From positions 1,674,001 through 1,738,000 of the forward strand of contig NZ_CP007595.1 in NCBI RefSeq assembly GCF_000785535.1: 64,000 nt of DNA, written 5' to 3'. This document shows positions 24,950-32,751 of the stretch, piece by piece. Source of the DNA: Arthrobacter sp. PAMC 25486 (lineage in GTDB: Bacteria > Actinomycetota > Actinomycetes > Actinomycetales > Micrococcaceae). How positions within the stretch are numbered: position 1 is the first letter of the stretch; each line of letters begins with the position of its first letter. The position numbers and the translations under genes were made by a program. The notes beneath the pieces were generated by a model, which was not told where the DNA came from, made no database searches, and saw only the letters and a program-made list of their open reading frames with translations.

Positions 24950-27226
24950 CTATTTGAAGATGGCCGACCGAACGCCCATGATGATTCGGTCACCGGGTAC
25001 TGATTTCCGGAGATAGTCCACCATCGCCCAGTTATCTATGGAGATACAGCCTGCCGTGGGCACCTTGTTCTGATGCAGGAAGATGGCAAAGCCTGCATCC
25101 TGAGTAATATTGGGACGGTTGTAGTTGATGACAGCGCCTTGTTCATAATCGCGGGTGGAGCGCTTGGCGAAGTACCACATGTTCTCATCCCACCCTTCCC
25201 ACTTGCTGGACTCGTGGTACTTGTTGTACGTGGGTGTCCAAGGGTTTCCGCCCCACCGGGAGTTGGGGTTCAGTGTGCGGTATGACAGCGCCGTGCCGGG
25301 ATTCCCGAGTCCAAATGCTTCAGTTACGGTGAATGAACCGGTGGGTGAGTATAGGTTGCGGGTGGGCCCTGATGCCTCACCCGGGCCCTTGAAGCCGGAC
25401 GCACCAACGTATCCGTCGGTGCGCCATTCGGTGACGTACACGCCGGCAATACTCTTGCAGTACACGTTGGTTGCGTACGCCTGGCGGTAGGTCTCGGTGA
25501 AGGTCAGCAGGACGTGCTTCGAACCTTGTCCCGAATACCGGCTGCGGCCATCATTGAGATTCTGACATTCGGACAGGCCATAGGTGCCACTGGCACCAAC
25601 ACCCCAGCCTATGGCGCCGCCTTGGAAGGTCTGTGCGCACTGACCGCCTGAACATTTTTCATCGGACAACGGGTAGCCCAGATTGCTGTTCGGGCCTCCC
25701 TTTGCGTAGTAGGCGGCTCCAATGCCTCCATTTGTCCTAAAAGGATATGTCTGGCCTGTGTTGGACCACAGACGGCCGTTGCTAAAATCCTGGTAGCAGC
25801 CGCTCTTTGGCAGCTGGCCACAAACTTCTCCTGCCCGGGGGAAGCCAAGAACCCCTTTGTAGGAGTTGCGGTCCTTATAGGCGTTGTGGAGCTTGCCATT
25901 CTTGACGGACTGCGCACCCGTAAGACCCGACCAATAGACGGTGCCGCCTTGGAAGCGCTGCGTGCAACCGAGTTTGTCACAAGTTTCATTTGCATTGGGA
26001 TAGCCGAGGAATCCGTAGGCGGTACCTGTGCTGCCATAATGGTTGCGGATCGCCCCCGACGGAACTGCGTAGGCCCCTGTTGGCGCGCTCCACATAATGA
26101 GCCCGCGTTCAAAGTTCTGGTAGCAGCCGTTGTTGATGAGAGTGCAGGACTCCTTGGACGTCGGGTAGCCGATGTAGTTCGCTGTTGCACCATTCGCCTT
26201 GTACCTGCCGAGGATTCCTCCCCAAACAGCCTGTGCGCCCGTCGCTTTCGACCAGTAGACCACGGCCTTGGCGAATGACTGGGAGCAGCCGTTGTTTCGC
26301 AGGCCGCAGCTTTCCATGGACGTCGGCGCACCCAAGACCTTCAGCCCACCATTTGCGACCCATCTGCTGCCGATCCCATTGGTGGTGAGCAGGACGTTAC
26401 CGTTGGTGAAGATCCAGTGGTTCGTTGAGAACTTTTGATAGGTTCCCTGGGCCGTGGCGGTTTCCCCTGAAACAGGGAAGCCGTACACGGACTCGCCCTT
26501 AGCGAACCAGATCTTGCCGATCGGGCTGGACTTCAAGATGTGCTGGACACCGTTTTTCGTAGTGGCAAAAATAGTGCCCCCGACAAACTGCTGGGAAACG
26601 TAGCTGCCCGTAGTTTTCTGGGCTGAGGTGGGGGCACCCAGTGCCCCGGCCACACCCTTCAACGACTTCCAGTGGGTGGCAATGGCACCCGTGACGGCGA
26701 TCGCGGGCTTGGCTGCCTTCGTCGGCGGCGCCGGGGCTGGCTTGGCCGGCGGGGTTGTGGACTTGGGAGTAGTCTTTGCAGGGGCCTTGGGCGCTGGCAC
26801 AGGGACTGGTACGACTGGAGCCGGGACCGGAACGACCGGAGCCGGCTTCTCAACCGGTGTTGCCGGAGCGGGTGCCGGCGTTTCAGCAGGCGCCGATGTG
26901 GGATCCGGAACAGGCTTTTCGGCAGGAACCTCCGGTTCGACTGGTTCGTCTTCGGCCGGAGGTAGCTGGTCTGTCGTTTCCTCGGCGGCCGGAATCTCGT
27001 CGGCAACAGGGTCTGGAACTGGTGGATTCTGTGTCGGGACGTTTGACGGGGCCGAGGGGTCCGCTGTGACGAACTCAAGATCCTTCCCCGTAGGGTCATC
27101 TGTCATCGTCACGTAGGCGAGTTCGGCAGGCGGCGTCGGCGACTCTTCAGCCATGGCGGGCGAAACTGAGAGCATCGCCCCGATAAGGGCTGTCAAAATA
27201 CCGCCGGCAACAATGTTTCTACGCAT
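24950..27226 (-). CDS. Exported LGFP-repeat protein with L,D-transpeptidase-like C-terminus
   Basis: Large envelope protein, probably a peptidoglycan cross-linking or modifying enzyme. ATG 27226 is preferred (AAGGA 8 bases upstream) over an ATG three codons earlier that overlaps the lipoprotein stop. The 758 residues have a signal peptide (GILTALIGAMLSVSPAMA), a Pro/Ala/Glu-rich linker to about 180, a region of at least six LGFP-type repeats (ALGAPTSAQ, YGFPVSGET, YIGYPTSKESC, FLGYPNANETC, VLGFPRAGEVC, NLGYPLSDEKC) and a C-terminal domain with FAIFLHQNKVPTAGCISIDN. That last segment is the His...Gly-Cys active-site pattern of YkuD-type L,D-transpeptidases, Cys at about residue 726. Many Cys pairs in the repeats suggest disulfides outside the cell. 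Confidence 0.87.
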   Translation of the reverse strand: MRRNIVAGGILTALIGAMLSVSPAMAEESPTPPAELAYVTMTDDPTGKDLEFVTADPSAPSNVPTQNPPVPDPVADEIPAAEETTDQLPPAEDEPVEPEVPAEKPVPDPTSAPAETPAPAPATPVEKPAPVVPVPAPVVPVPVPAPKAPAKTTPKSTTPPAKPAPAPPTKAAKPAIAVTGAIATHWKSLKGVAGALGAPTSAQKTTGSYVSQQFVGGTIFATTKNGVQHILKSSPIGKIWFAKGESVYGFPVSGETATAQGTYQKFSTNHWIFTNGNVLLTTNGIGSRWVANGGLKVLGAPTSMESCGLRNNGCSQSFAKAVVYWSKATGAQAVWGGILGRYKANGATANYIGYPTSKESCTLINNGCYQNFERGLIMWSAPTGAYAVPSGAIRNHYGSTGTAYGFLGYPNANETCDKLGCTQRFQGGTVYWSGLTGAQSVKNGKLHNAYKDRNSYKGVLGFPRAGEVCGQLPKSGCYQDFSNGRLWSNTGQTYPFRTNGGIGAAYYAKGGPNSNLGYPLSDEKCSGGQCAQTFQGGAIGWGVGASGTYGLSECQNLNDGRSRYSGQGSKHVLLTFTETYRQAYATNVYCKSIAGVYVTEWRTDGYVGASGFKGPGEASGPTRNLYSPTGSFTVTEAFGLGNPGTALSYRTLNPNSRWGGNPWTPTYNKYHESSKWEGWDENMWYFAKRSTRDYEQGAVINYNRPNITQDAGFAIFLHQNKVPTAGCISIDNWAMVDYLRKSVPGDRIIMGVRSAIFK

Positions 27227-27231
27227 GTTAC

Positions 27232-27669
27232 TCATCCTTCAACCGAAACGACTGGTTCGCAGACGGCGCCTTCGTCTGCTGCCTGTGCGAAATAGTTGCG
27301 GGTGACATGGAATTCACCCTTGCCGGGGACTTCCTGAATGACCATGTCATGGCCTTTGACTTCCATGCCGACTGTCACGGCGATGGCGATGGTGAAAGTT
27401 CGTTGTTGTTCCTGGTCGTTGACGAGGTAGCCGTCAAAGGACCATGAACCGGATTCATCCGCCGTGCACTTTACGTCGCGCAGCAGCATTTCGCGGCCCG
27501 GGGCGGGTGAAAGAGTTGGTTCGGCCGCTGTTGGTTTATCACCCGGCTGGGGCTGTTCGCTGGTGGCTGGCGGCGGGTTCGAGGATTCCACCCCACTGTC
27601 AGGCACGCCGGTGCAGGCTGTCAAGGCCAGCCCCGTCCCCAGCAAGATGGCCAGAAACTGTCTTTTCAT
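27232..27669 (-). CDS. Small lipoprotein of unknown function
   Basis: The 145 residues start with a lipoprotein signal (MKRQFLAILLGTGLALTACT), lipidated Cys in the LTAC lipobox. A Pro/Ser/Glu-rich spacer follows, then a soluble domain with MLLRDVKCTADESGSWSFDG, TFTIAIAVTVG and a second Cys (GAVCEPVVSVEG), probably one disulfide and an immunoglobulin-like beta fold (inference). It overlaps the LGFP-repeat transpeptidase-like gene by 4 bases if the earlier start of that gene is used, so the two are co-translated and probably work together at the cell wall. No domain name can be given. Confidence 0.75.
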   Translation of the reverse strand: MKRQFLAILLGTGLALTACTGVPDSGVESSNPPPATSEQPQPGDKPTAAEPTLSPAPGREMLLRDVKCTADESGSWSFDGYLVNDQEQQRTFTIAIAVTVGMEVKGHDMVIQEVPGKGEFHVTRNYFAQAADEGAVCEPVVSVEG

Positions 27670-27819
27670 GAGCGTCCCAATCGCTACTCACCCCCCAAGT
27701 GGAGTGAGATGAGCGTAGCAGGCAGTGTTCCATTCGATGGAGCCAATTTTGAAAAAGCAAAAATGTTAAGTTGTGCGCGACCGAAATATCGCGACAGTTG
27801 CCTTTCAGCAGCCGACGGT

Positions 27820-28863
27820 TCAGTGGAAGTCTGTGTACAGCAGATCCGCCTGGCGGGTGAATTCGGCATCGCCTGTCATCTCCGCCAGCATCCTCAGCTG
27901 TTTCGTGACGCCCTTGTGGTAGCTCTCGGGGTTTTCCCACACGGAACGCCCGTAGTACGTCATGGCGTACCAGCTGGCCTTCCCTGGGTTCCGGTAGGAA
28001 CCAAAAGAATCCCGGACACTTGTGGCTCCGACGTCGAACAACCAGAGCACGTGCTCGTCGCCCGTTATCCGGTAATAGTCGTACAGCCCGTACAAGGCGT
28101 AAATATCGCCGTTGACCACATGTGCGTTTTGTTCATCCGCCAGTGCCGGGTATTCCTCGTAATACGTAAACTTTTTGTTGTCCAGCACCTTGACGTTGTG
28201 GAACCACGGCCCCTCGTCAGTTTTGGGCTGGTCAAATGACTTGATTGTTTTTGCCGCCAAATCCTTCCATTTCGCATCCCCCGTGGTTTCATACAGGTTC
28301 ACGAAGACCGAACCCATCATTCCCTGGGCCATGCCTGAATACCACGGAGCGCCCATGCGAAGCGTCCCTACATCGTGGCCAAAGTGGTAGGGGAACCACA
28401 GCGCACCCTGCCCATCGATTTCCGCACCGTCGACCAGATACTGGGCGGTGGCAAGGGCCCTATCCAGGTATTCCTGGACGTGCGAGTGCCGGTACGAGGA
28501 GACCATCTGGCTGATGTACCAGGAAGAATTCACAGGGTGGTAAACAACTTCGTCATGGAGCCTGGTGACCAGGACATTGTCCGGCCCTGTCACGCCCCAC
28601 GTTTCATCCTCCAACGGGACTGCGTAGTCACCGATGTATGGCGAGTGACCCTCCCTGGACACTTCGTAACCTGAGTGAATGAACTTGGGCCCCCAAATGG
28701 CATCACGAAAAACAAACAGCCCACCGCAGATGGCCACGATCGCGAGAATAGCAACGGCCACAAGTAACCGGCGGCGCCTCATGATCTGCCGCCGGCGTGC
28801 CATGCGTCTGGGTATCGGCACTTCAGTGGCAGCAGGCTGCTCCCCCACCTCAATGAGGCTCAA
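27820..28863 (-). CDS. Membrane-anchored D-glucuronyl C5-epimerase C-terminal-like protein
   Basis: Resembles the catalytic C-terminal domain of heparosan glucuronate C5-epimerases (GLCE_C), which invert C5 of uronic acid units within a polymer. The 347 residues have a basic N-terminus, one membrane helix (LLVAVAILAIVAICGGLFVF) and an outward alpha-barrel domain: EVVYHPVNSSWYISQMVSSY, GALWFPYHFGHDVGTLRMGA, PWYSGMAQGMMGSVFVNLYE and a GDIYALYGLYDYYRITGDEH repeat. The W-Y-S-G-M-A-Q-G block is characteristic. It overlaps the upstream glycosyltransferase by 4 bases and sits downstream of diacetamido-uronic acid genes, so the likely substrate is a uronic acid in the exported polymer (inference). 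Confidence 0.82.
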   Translation of the reverse strand: MSLIEVGEQPAATEVPIPRRMARRRQIMRRRRLLVAVAILAIVAICGGLFVFRDAIWGPKFIHSGYEVSREGHSPYIGDYAVPLEDETWGVTGPDNVLVTRLHDEVVYHPVNSSWYISQMVSSYRHSHVQEYLDRALATAQYLVDGAEIDGQGALWFPYHFGHDVGTLRMGAPWYSGMAQGMMGSVFVNLYETTGDAKWKDLAAKTIKSFDQPKTDEGPWFHNVKVLDNKKFTYYEEYPALADEQNAHVVNGDIYALYGLYDYYRITGDEHVLWLFDVGATSVRDSFGSYRNPGKASWYAMTYYGRSVWENPESYHKGVTKQLRMLAEMTGDAEFTRQADLLYTDFH

Positions 28864-30020
28864 ACGTCCGTCCCAATCACAACAGCCGCGGCCTTGCGCC
28901 CTGCGGCGGCCAATGAGGCATTCTCCATGACCCAGTCCACGCGGCGCTGCTGGTCCAGAGCAGATGACGTCGATGACAGCAGCTCAATCATGGCCGCGGC
29001 AACACCCTGCGGATCGTAACCGGCGGCAATGCCGAGGCCGCCCTCTTCAACAATCTCGGCTCCGGCGCCCTGCCCAGCAAAAACCACCGGCACACCGCAG
29101 CCGGCGGCGGCGTAGATCTTGGTGGGCTTGGCAAAGTCGTAACCCTGTCCGGGCTTGATGCTGACAAGTGCACCGGCAGCACCGCGGATCCACTGGGCGG
29201 CCTCGGCAGGCGCCACGACCCCGCCAAAGTGCACTCCGCCGGGAACCAGCTCATTGGCTGTGTCCTTCAGGTGGTCCTCGTCCGTGCCTTGGCCAAAGAA
29301 CCTAATGTCAACATCCGGGAACTGCTTGCGAACAAGCACCAGGGCCTTGATGAAGATGTCGGCGCCCTGCCACTCGCTCATGGTTCCGGTGTAAATGAAA
29401 TACGGTGCCGCGGCGGCGGCGCGTTCACCGATCGGGGTGAAGATGTTGGTGTCCACACCGTTGCCGGCCACCGCAATACGCGAAGCCGGCACACCAAACT
29501 TCGCCACCTGCTCGGCCACGGGTTCGGACACCGCGATCACCTGGGCGGCGCGGCGCAGCACAAACCCTTCCACCGCGCCGAGCACCTTTTTCACGATGGG
29601 TGAGACGTCCATGGCGGACAGTGCCTCGCTCCAGATGTCGGCCGCATAGTAAACATACGGACGACGGCGGATCAGTGACGACAGTGCCACGACAACGCCT
29701 GTGGTGGGCGGCGGTTCGGAGACCACCACATCGGCCGGGGTGCCCAGCAGACGGAAGAAGGCGGGGATGTCGAAGCTCAGGTACTGGACGTAGCCGCGCA
29801 CGTACCCGCCGGCGTCGCGCAGCACGGGCCAGCGCTTGAGCTTGTAGGACGGTTTGAACACGGGGCTGCCGGCCGGCAGCTTGGTGGTCAGGACCGTCAC
29901 CTCGGCGCCCTGCTCCACGAGACCGTCGACAAGTGCTTTCAAGCGGAAGGCCGCCGCCCCCACTTCAGGCACATACAGCCTGGTGGCGACGACGACCTTC
30001 AACGGTTTTTGCTCAGTCAC
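28860..30020 (-). CDS. Glycosyltransferase family 4, WbuB-like
   Basis: Retaining GT-B transferase in the diacetamido-uronic acid operon, a good candidate for the enzyme that adds that sugar to the growing chain (inference). The 386 residues include KVVVATRLYVPEVGAAAFRL, DVVVSEPPPTTGVVVALSS, YYAADIWSEALSAMDVS (the A-D-x-W motif of WbuB-type enzymes), VIAVSEPVAEQVAKFGVP, PYFIYTGTMSEWQGADIFIK and AKPTKIYAAAGCGVPVVFAG. The GTG start at 30020 shares one base with the stop of the oxidoreductase gene (TAGTG). Confidence 0.88.
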   Translation of the reverse strand: MTEQKPLKVVVATRLYVPEVGAAAFRLKALVDGLVEQGAEVTVLTTKLPAGSPVFKPSYKLKRWPVLRDAGGYVRGYVQYLSFDIPAFFRLLGTPADVVVSEPPPTTGVVVALSSLIRRRPYVYYAADIWSEALSAMDVSPIVKKVLGAVEGFVLRRAAQVIAVSEPVAEQVAKFGVPASRIAVAGNGVDTNIFTPIGERAAAAAPYFIYTGTMSEWQGADIFIKALVLVRKQFPDVDIRFFGQGTDEDHLKDTANELVPGGVHFGGVVAPAEAAQWIRGAAGALVSIKPGQGYDFAKPTKIYAAAGCGVPVVFAGQGAGAEIVEEGGLGIAAGYDPQGVAAAMIELLSSTSSALDQQRRVDWVMENASLAAAGRKAAAVVIGTDV

Positions 30021-31012
30021 TAAATCGTGATCCTCACGCTTTGGCCGGTGCGGGCTGATTCCAGTACGGCTTCTGCAACAACTAACGTTTCAAGGCCTTC
30101 GGCCATGGTCACCACGTCGCTGTAGAGTCCCAGGACGGCATCCCGGAACGCCTCGTGTTCGGTGCGCAGCGGTTCCGGCTTGGGGATGGCCAGCCGGGTG
30201 ACGTTGCCCTCGGACACGCCCCGGAACGCGCCGATGGAGTCCCACTCGGTGGCCACCGTGCCGTTTTCGTAAAACGTCAGGTCCGCCGTGACGGTGTCGG
30301 CCAAAAATGCGCCCTTTTCACCGGTGACAACCGTGAGGCGTTCCTTCATGGGAGAGAGCCAGTTCACCAGGTGGTTGGTGATGATGCCGTTTTCCAGCTT
30401 GCCGGTGGCGGAAACCATGTCCTCGTGGGGGCGGCCGCTGCGGGTGGTGGTCTGGGCAAAGATCGACTCGTAGTGGCTCTGGGCCAGCCACGCCGTCAGG
30501 TCGATGTCGTGCGTCCCCAGGTCCTTGACCACTCCGACGTCAGCAATCCGGGACGGGAACGGACCCTGCCGGCGCGTGGCGATCTGGTACACGGCACCGA
30601 GTTCACCGTCGGCAATGCGCTTGCGCAGCGACTGCAGTGCCGGGTTGAACCTCTCAATGTGTCCGACGGCGCCCACCAAGCCTTTCGCTGTGAAGGCGTC
30701 CATGAGGCGTTTGCCGGCAGCGGTGCTGGCCGCGATGGGCTTCTCCACGAGAGTGTGGACCCCGGCCGCTGCGAGGGCCAGCCCCACTTCCTCGTGCATG
30801 CCGGTGGGCACGGCGGCAACGGCCATATCGATGCCGGCGGCGATGAGTTCCTCAACGCTGTGCAGGACCGGCAGGTCCTTTGCGACGCCGTGCGGGTCGC
30901 CGTAGGCGTCGGCCACGGCCACCAGGTCGATGCCCTCAACCTCGCGGATGACCCGTGCGTGGTGGCGCCCCATCATGCCAAGGCCAATCAGGCCAACGCG
31001 CAGATTTGCCAT
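30020..31012 (-). CDS. wbpB: Gfo/Idh/MocA oxidoreductase, WbpB-like UDP-GlcNAcA 3-dehydrogenase
   Basis: NAD-dependent enzyme expected to oxidise C3 of UDP-N-acetylglucosaminuronic acid, preparing it for amination. The 330 residues show a Rossmann N-terminus (LRVGLIGLGMMGRHHARVIR), VEKPIAASTAAGKRL with the catalytic-region EKP motif, GHIERFNPALQSLRKRI and DLGTHDIDLTAWLAQSHY. It stands between the WbpE-like aminotransferase (3-base gap) and the glycosyltransferase. The specific WbpB assignment depends on the neighbours wbpA, wbpE and wbpD; taken alone the sequence supports only the general family. Confidence 0.85.
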   Translation of the reverse strand: MANLRVGLIGLGMMGRHHARVIREVEGIDLVAVADAYGDPHGVAKDLPVLHSVEELIAAGIDMAVAAVPTGMHEEVGLALAAAGVHTLVEKPIAASTAAGKRLMDAFTAKGLVGAVGHIERFNPALQSLRKRIADGELGAVYQIATRRQGPFPSRIADVGVVKDLGTHDIDLTAWLAQSHYESIFAQTTTRSGRPHEDMVSATGKLENGIITNHLVNWLSPMKERLTVVTGEKGAFLADTVTADLTFYENGTVATEWDSIGAFRGVSEGNVTRLAIPKPEPLRTEHEAFRDAVLGLYSDVVTMAEGLETLVVAEAVLESARTGQSVRITI

Positions 31013-31015
31013 GGT

Positions 31016-32107
31016 CTAGGCACCTGCCTTGACGATGGTGTTCACGGCGGCCACGATGCGTTCGAGGTCGTTCGCCGTCAGCGACGGGTGCACGGGCAAA
31101 GAGAGAACTTCCTTGGCCGCGATTTCCGTGTTGGGCAGGTCTTCCGTGCGGTTGAAGGACGGCAGTCGGTGGTTGGGCACCGGGTAGTACACGCCGGAGC
31201 CAATGTTGAACTCGGAGCGCAGGCGGGCGTGCAGCTCGTCGCGTCCTTCGGAAACACGGATCGTGTACTGGTGGTACACATGCTCTGCGCCGGGGGCCAC
31301 CTTGGGGGTGCCCACGCCTTTGAGGTTGGCGGTGAGGAACGCAGCATTGTCCTGGCGCTGCTTCGTCCAACCCATGACCTTAGTCAGCTGGACGCGGCCG
31401 ATGGCTGCGTGCAGGTCGGTCATGCGGTTGTTGAAGCCCACCAGCTCGTTTTCGTACTGGGTTTCCATGCCTTGGTTGCGCAGCAAGCGCAGGTTGCGCT
31501 CAACTGTGGCATCCGAGGTGGAGACCATGCCGCCCTCGCCGGAGGTCATGTTCTTCGTGGGGTACAGGCTGAACATGCCGAACTTACCGAACGTGCCGAC
31601 CTTTTTGCCGTTGACTGCGGCGCCGTGGGCTTGGGCTGCGTCCTCGTACAGGTCGAGCCCGTGCTTCTCCGCCAAGGCGGTGAAAGCATCGGCGGCGAAG
31701 GGGTGCCCGTACAGGTGCACCGGCATGATGCCCTTGGTTTTGTCCGTGATGAGCGATTCAACATGCGAGACGTCAAGGGTGTAGTAGTCCAGCTCAATAT
31801 CGGCAAAGACAGGGGTTGCACCCGTCAGCGCCACCGAGTTGCCGGTCGCGGCAAAGGTGAAGGACGGGACGATGACCTCATCGCCCGGGCCAACGCCGGA
31901 AGCCAGCAGGCCCAGGTGCAGGCCGGAGGTGCCGGAGTTCACGGCGACGCTGGCCCGGCCGTCAAGCAGGACATCGGAGAACTCCGTCTCGAAGGCTGCC
32001 ACCTCCGGACCCTGCGCCAACATTCCTGTCAACATGACGGCGTCGACCGCTGCCCGCTCCTCCTCGCCGATGATCGGTTTTGCTGCGGGAATGAAGTCCT
32101 GGCTCAT
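31016..32107 (-). CDS. wbpE: DegT/DnrJ/EryC1 aminotransferase, WbpE-like
   Basis: PLP-dependent sugar aminotransferase that should add an amino group at C3 of the 3-keto sugar made by the preceding oxidoreductase. The 363 residues include AVNSGTSGLHLGLLASGVGP, DEVIVPSFTFAATGN, EDAAQAHGA, SLYPTKNMTSGEGGM with the PLP-binding Lys near residue 185, and GFNNRMTDLHAAIGRVQLTK. It overlaps the acetyltransferase gene by 4 bases (ATGA). Order wbpA-wbpD-wbpE-wbpB in the direction of transcription gives a compact biosynthetic operon. Confidence 0.92.
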   Translation of the reverse strand: MSQDFIPAAKPIIGEEERAAVDAVMLTGMLAQGPEVAAFETEFSDVLLDGRASVAVNSGTSGLHLGLLASGVGPGDEVIVPSFTFAATGNSVALTGATPVFADIELDYYTLDVSHVESLITDKTKGIMPVHLYGHPFAADAFTALAEKHGLDLYEDAAQAHGAAVNGKKVGTFGKFGMFSLYPTKNMTSGEGGMVSTSDATVERNLRLLRNQGMETQYENELVGFNNRMTDLHAAIGRVQLTKVMGWTKQRQDNAAFLTANLKGVGTPKVAPGAEHVYHQYTIRVSEGRDELHARLRSEFNIGSGVYYPVPNHRLPSFNRTEDLPNTEIAAKEVLSLPVHPSLTANDLERIVAAVNTIVKAGA

Positions 32108-32715
32108 GCGTTGTCCTCTACGGGATTCGGGGAGACCTCGTTCAGGAGATTTCCATCTTCAATGTATTTTGCCCCGGTTTCCGGACACACCCAAAAACCG
32201 CCGTCCTCGGCGAGGGGAAAGCCAGCCTTGCCGACCCAGCCCAGGCGGCGGGCGGGGACGCCTGCCATGAGGGCAAACGCGGGCACATCCTTGGTCACCA
32301 CGGAACCGGCGGCGATCGTGGCCCAGCGCCCGATCGTCAGCGGTGCGATGCACACGGCACGGGCGCCAATGGAGGCGCCGTCCTCAATCGTGACCCCGAC
32401 CGGCGTCCAGTCATGGGCGCTCTTGAGCGAGCCGTCGGGGCTGACTGCGCGCGGGTAGGTGTCGTTGGTGAGCACCACGGCCGGTCCGATGAAGACCCCG
32501 TGGCCCAGCACAGCCGGTTCATACACCAGCGCGTAGTTTTGGATCTTGGAATTGGCTCCGATTTTTACACCGGTGCCAACATAGGCGCCGCGGCCTACAA
32601 TGCAGTTTTCGCCAAGGACTGCGTCCTCACGGACCTGGGCAAGGTGCCAAACCTTGGTGCCTTCGCCAAGAATGGCCTGGTCCGCAACATCTGCGCTGGG
32701 GGCAATGTAAGTCAT
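32104..32715 (-). CDS. wbpD: Left-handed beta-helix N-acetyltransferase, WbpD-like
   Basis: Acetyl-CoA-dependent enzyme expected to acetylate the new 3-amino group, giving UDP-2,3-diacetamido-2,3-dideoxy-glucuronic acid. The 203 residues are built of hexapeptide repeats (AILGEGTKVWHLAQVREDAV, IVGRGAYVGTGVKIGANSKI, IGPAVVLTNDTYPRA, GASIGARAVCIAPLTIGRWA). The central N-D-x-x-P-R motif is typical of the WbpD/WlbB group, and a C-terminal VCPETGAKY tail follows. AGGAGA lies 8 bases before the ATG. It follows wbpA after a 36-base gap and is coupled to wbpE. Confidence 0.92.
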   Translation of the reverse strand: MTYIAPSADVADQAILGEGTKVWHLAQVREDAVLGENCIVGRGAYVGTGVKIGANSKIQNYALVYEPAVLGHGVFIGPAVVLTNDTYPRAVSPDGSLKSAHDWTPVGVTIEDGASIGARAVCIAPLTIGRWATIAAGSVVTKDVPAFALMAGVPARRLGWVGKAGFPLAEDGGFWVCPETGAKYIEDGNLLNEVSPNPVEDNA

Positions 32716-32751
32716 GCTGATTCTCCTGATCGGATCCGGCTGGGGATTCCC

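Noticed and set aside
30155-32458. Plus-strand open frame of about 767 codons opposite the wbpB and wbpE genes
   Set aside because: It lies antisense to clear oxidoreductase and aminotransferase genes, with no start signal or recognisable motif.
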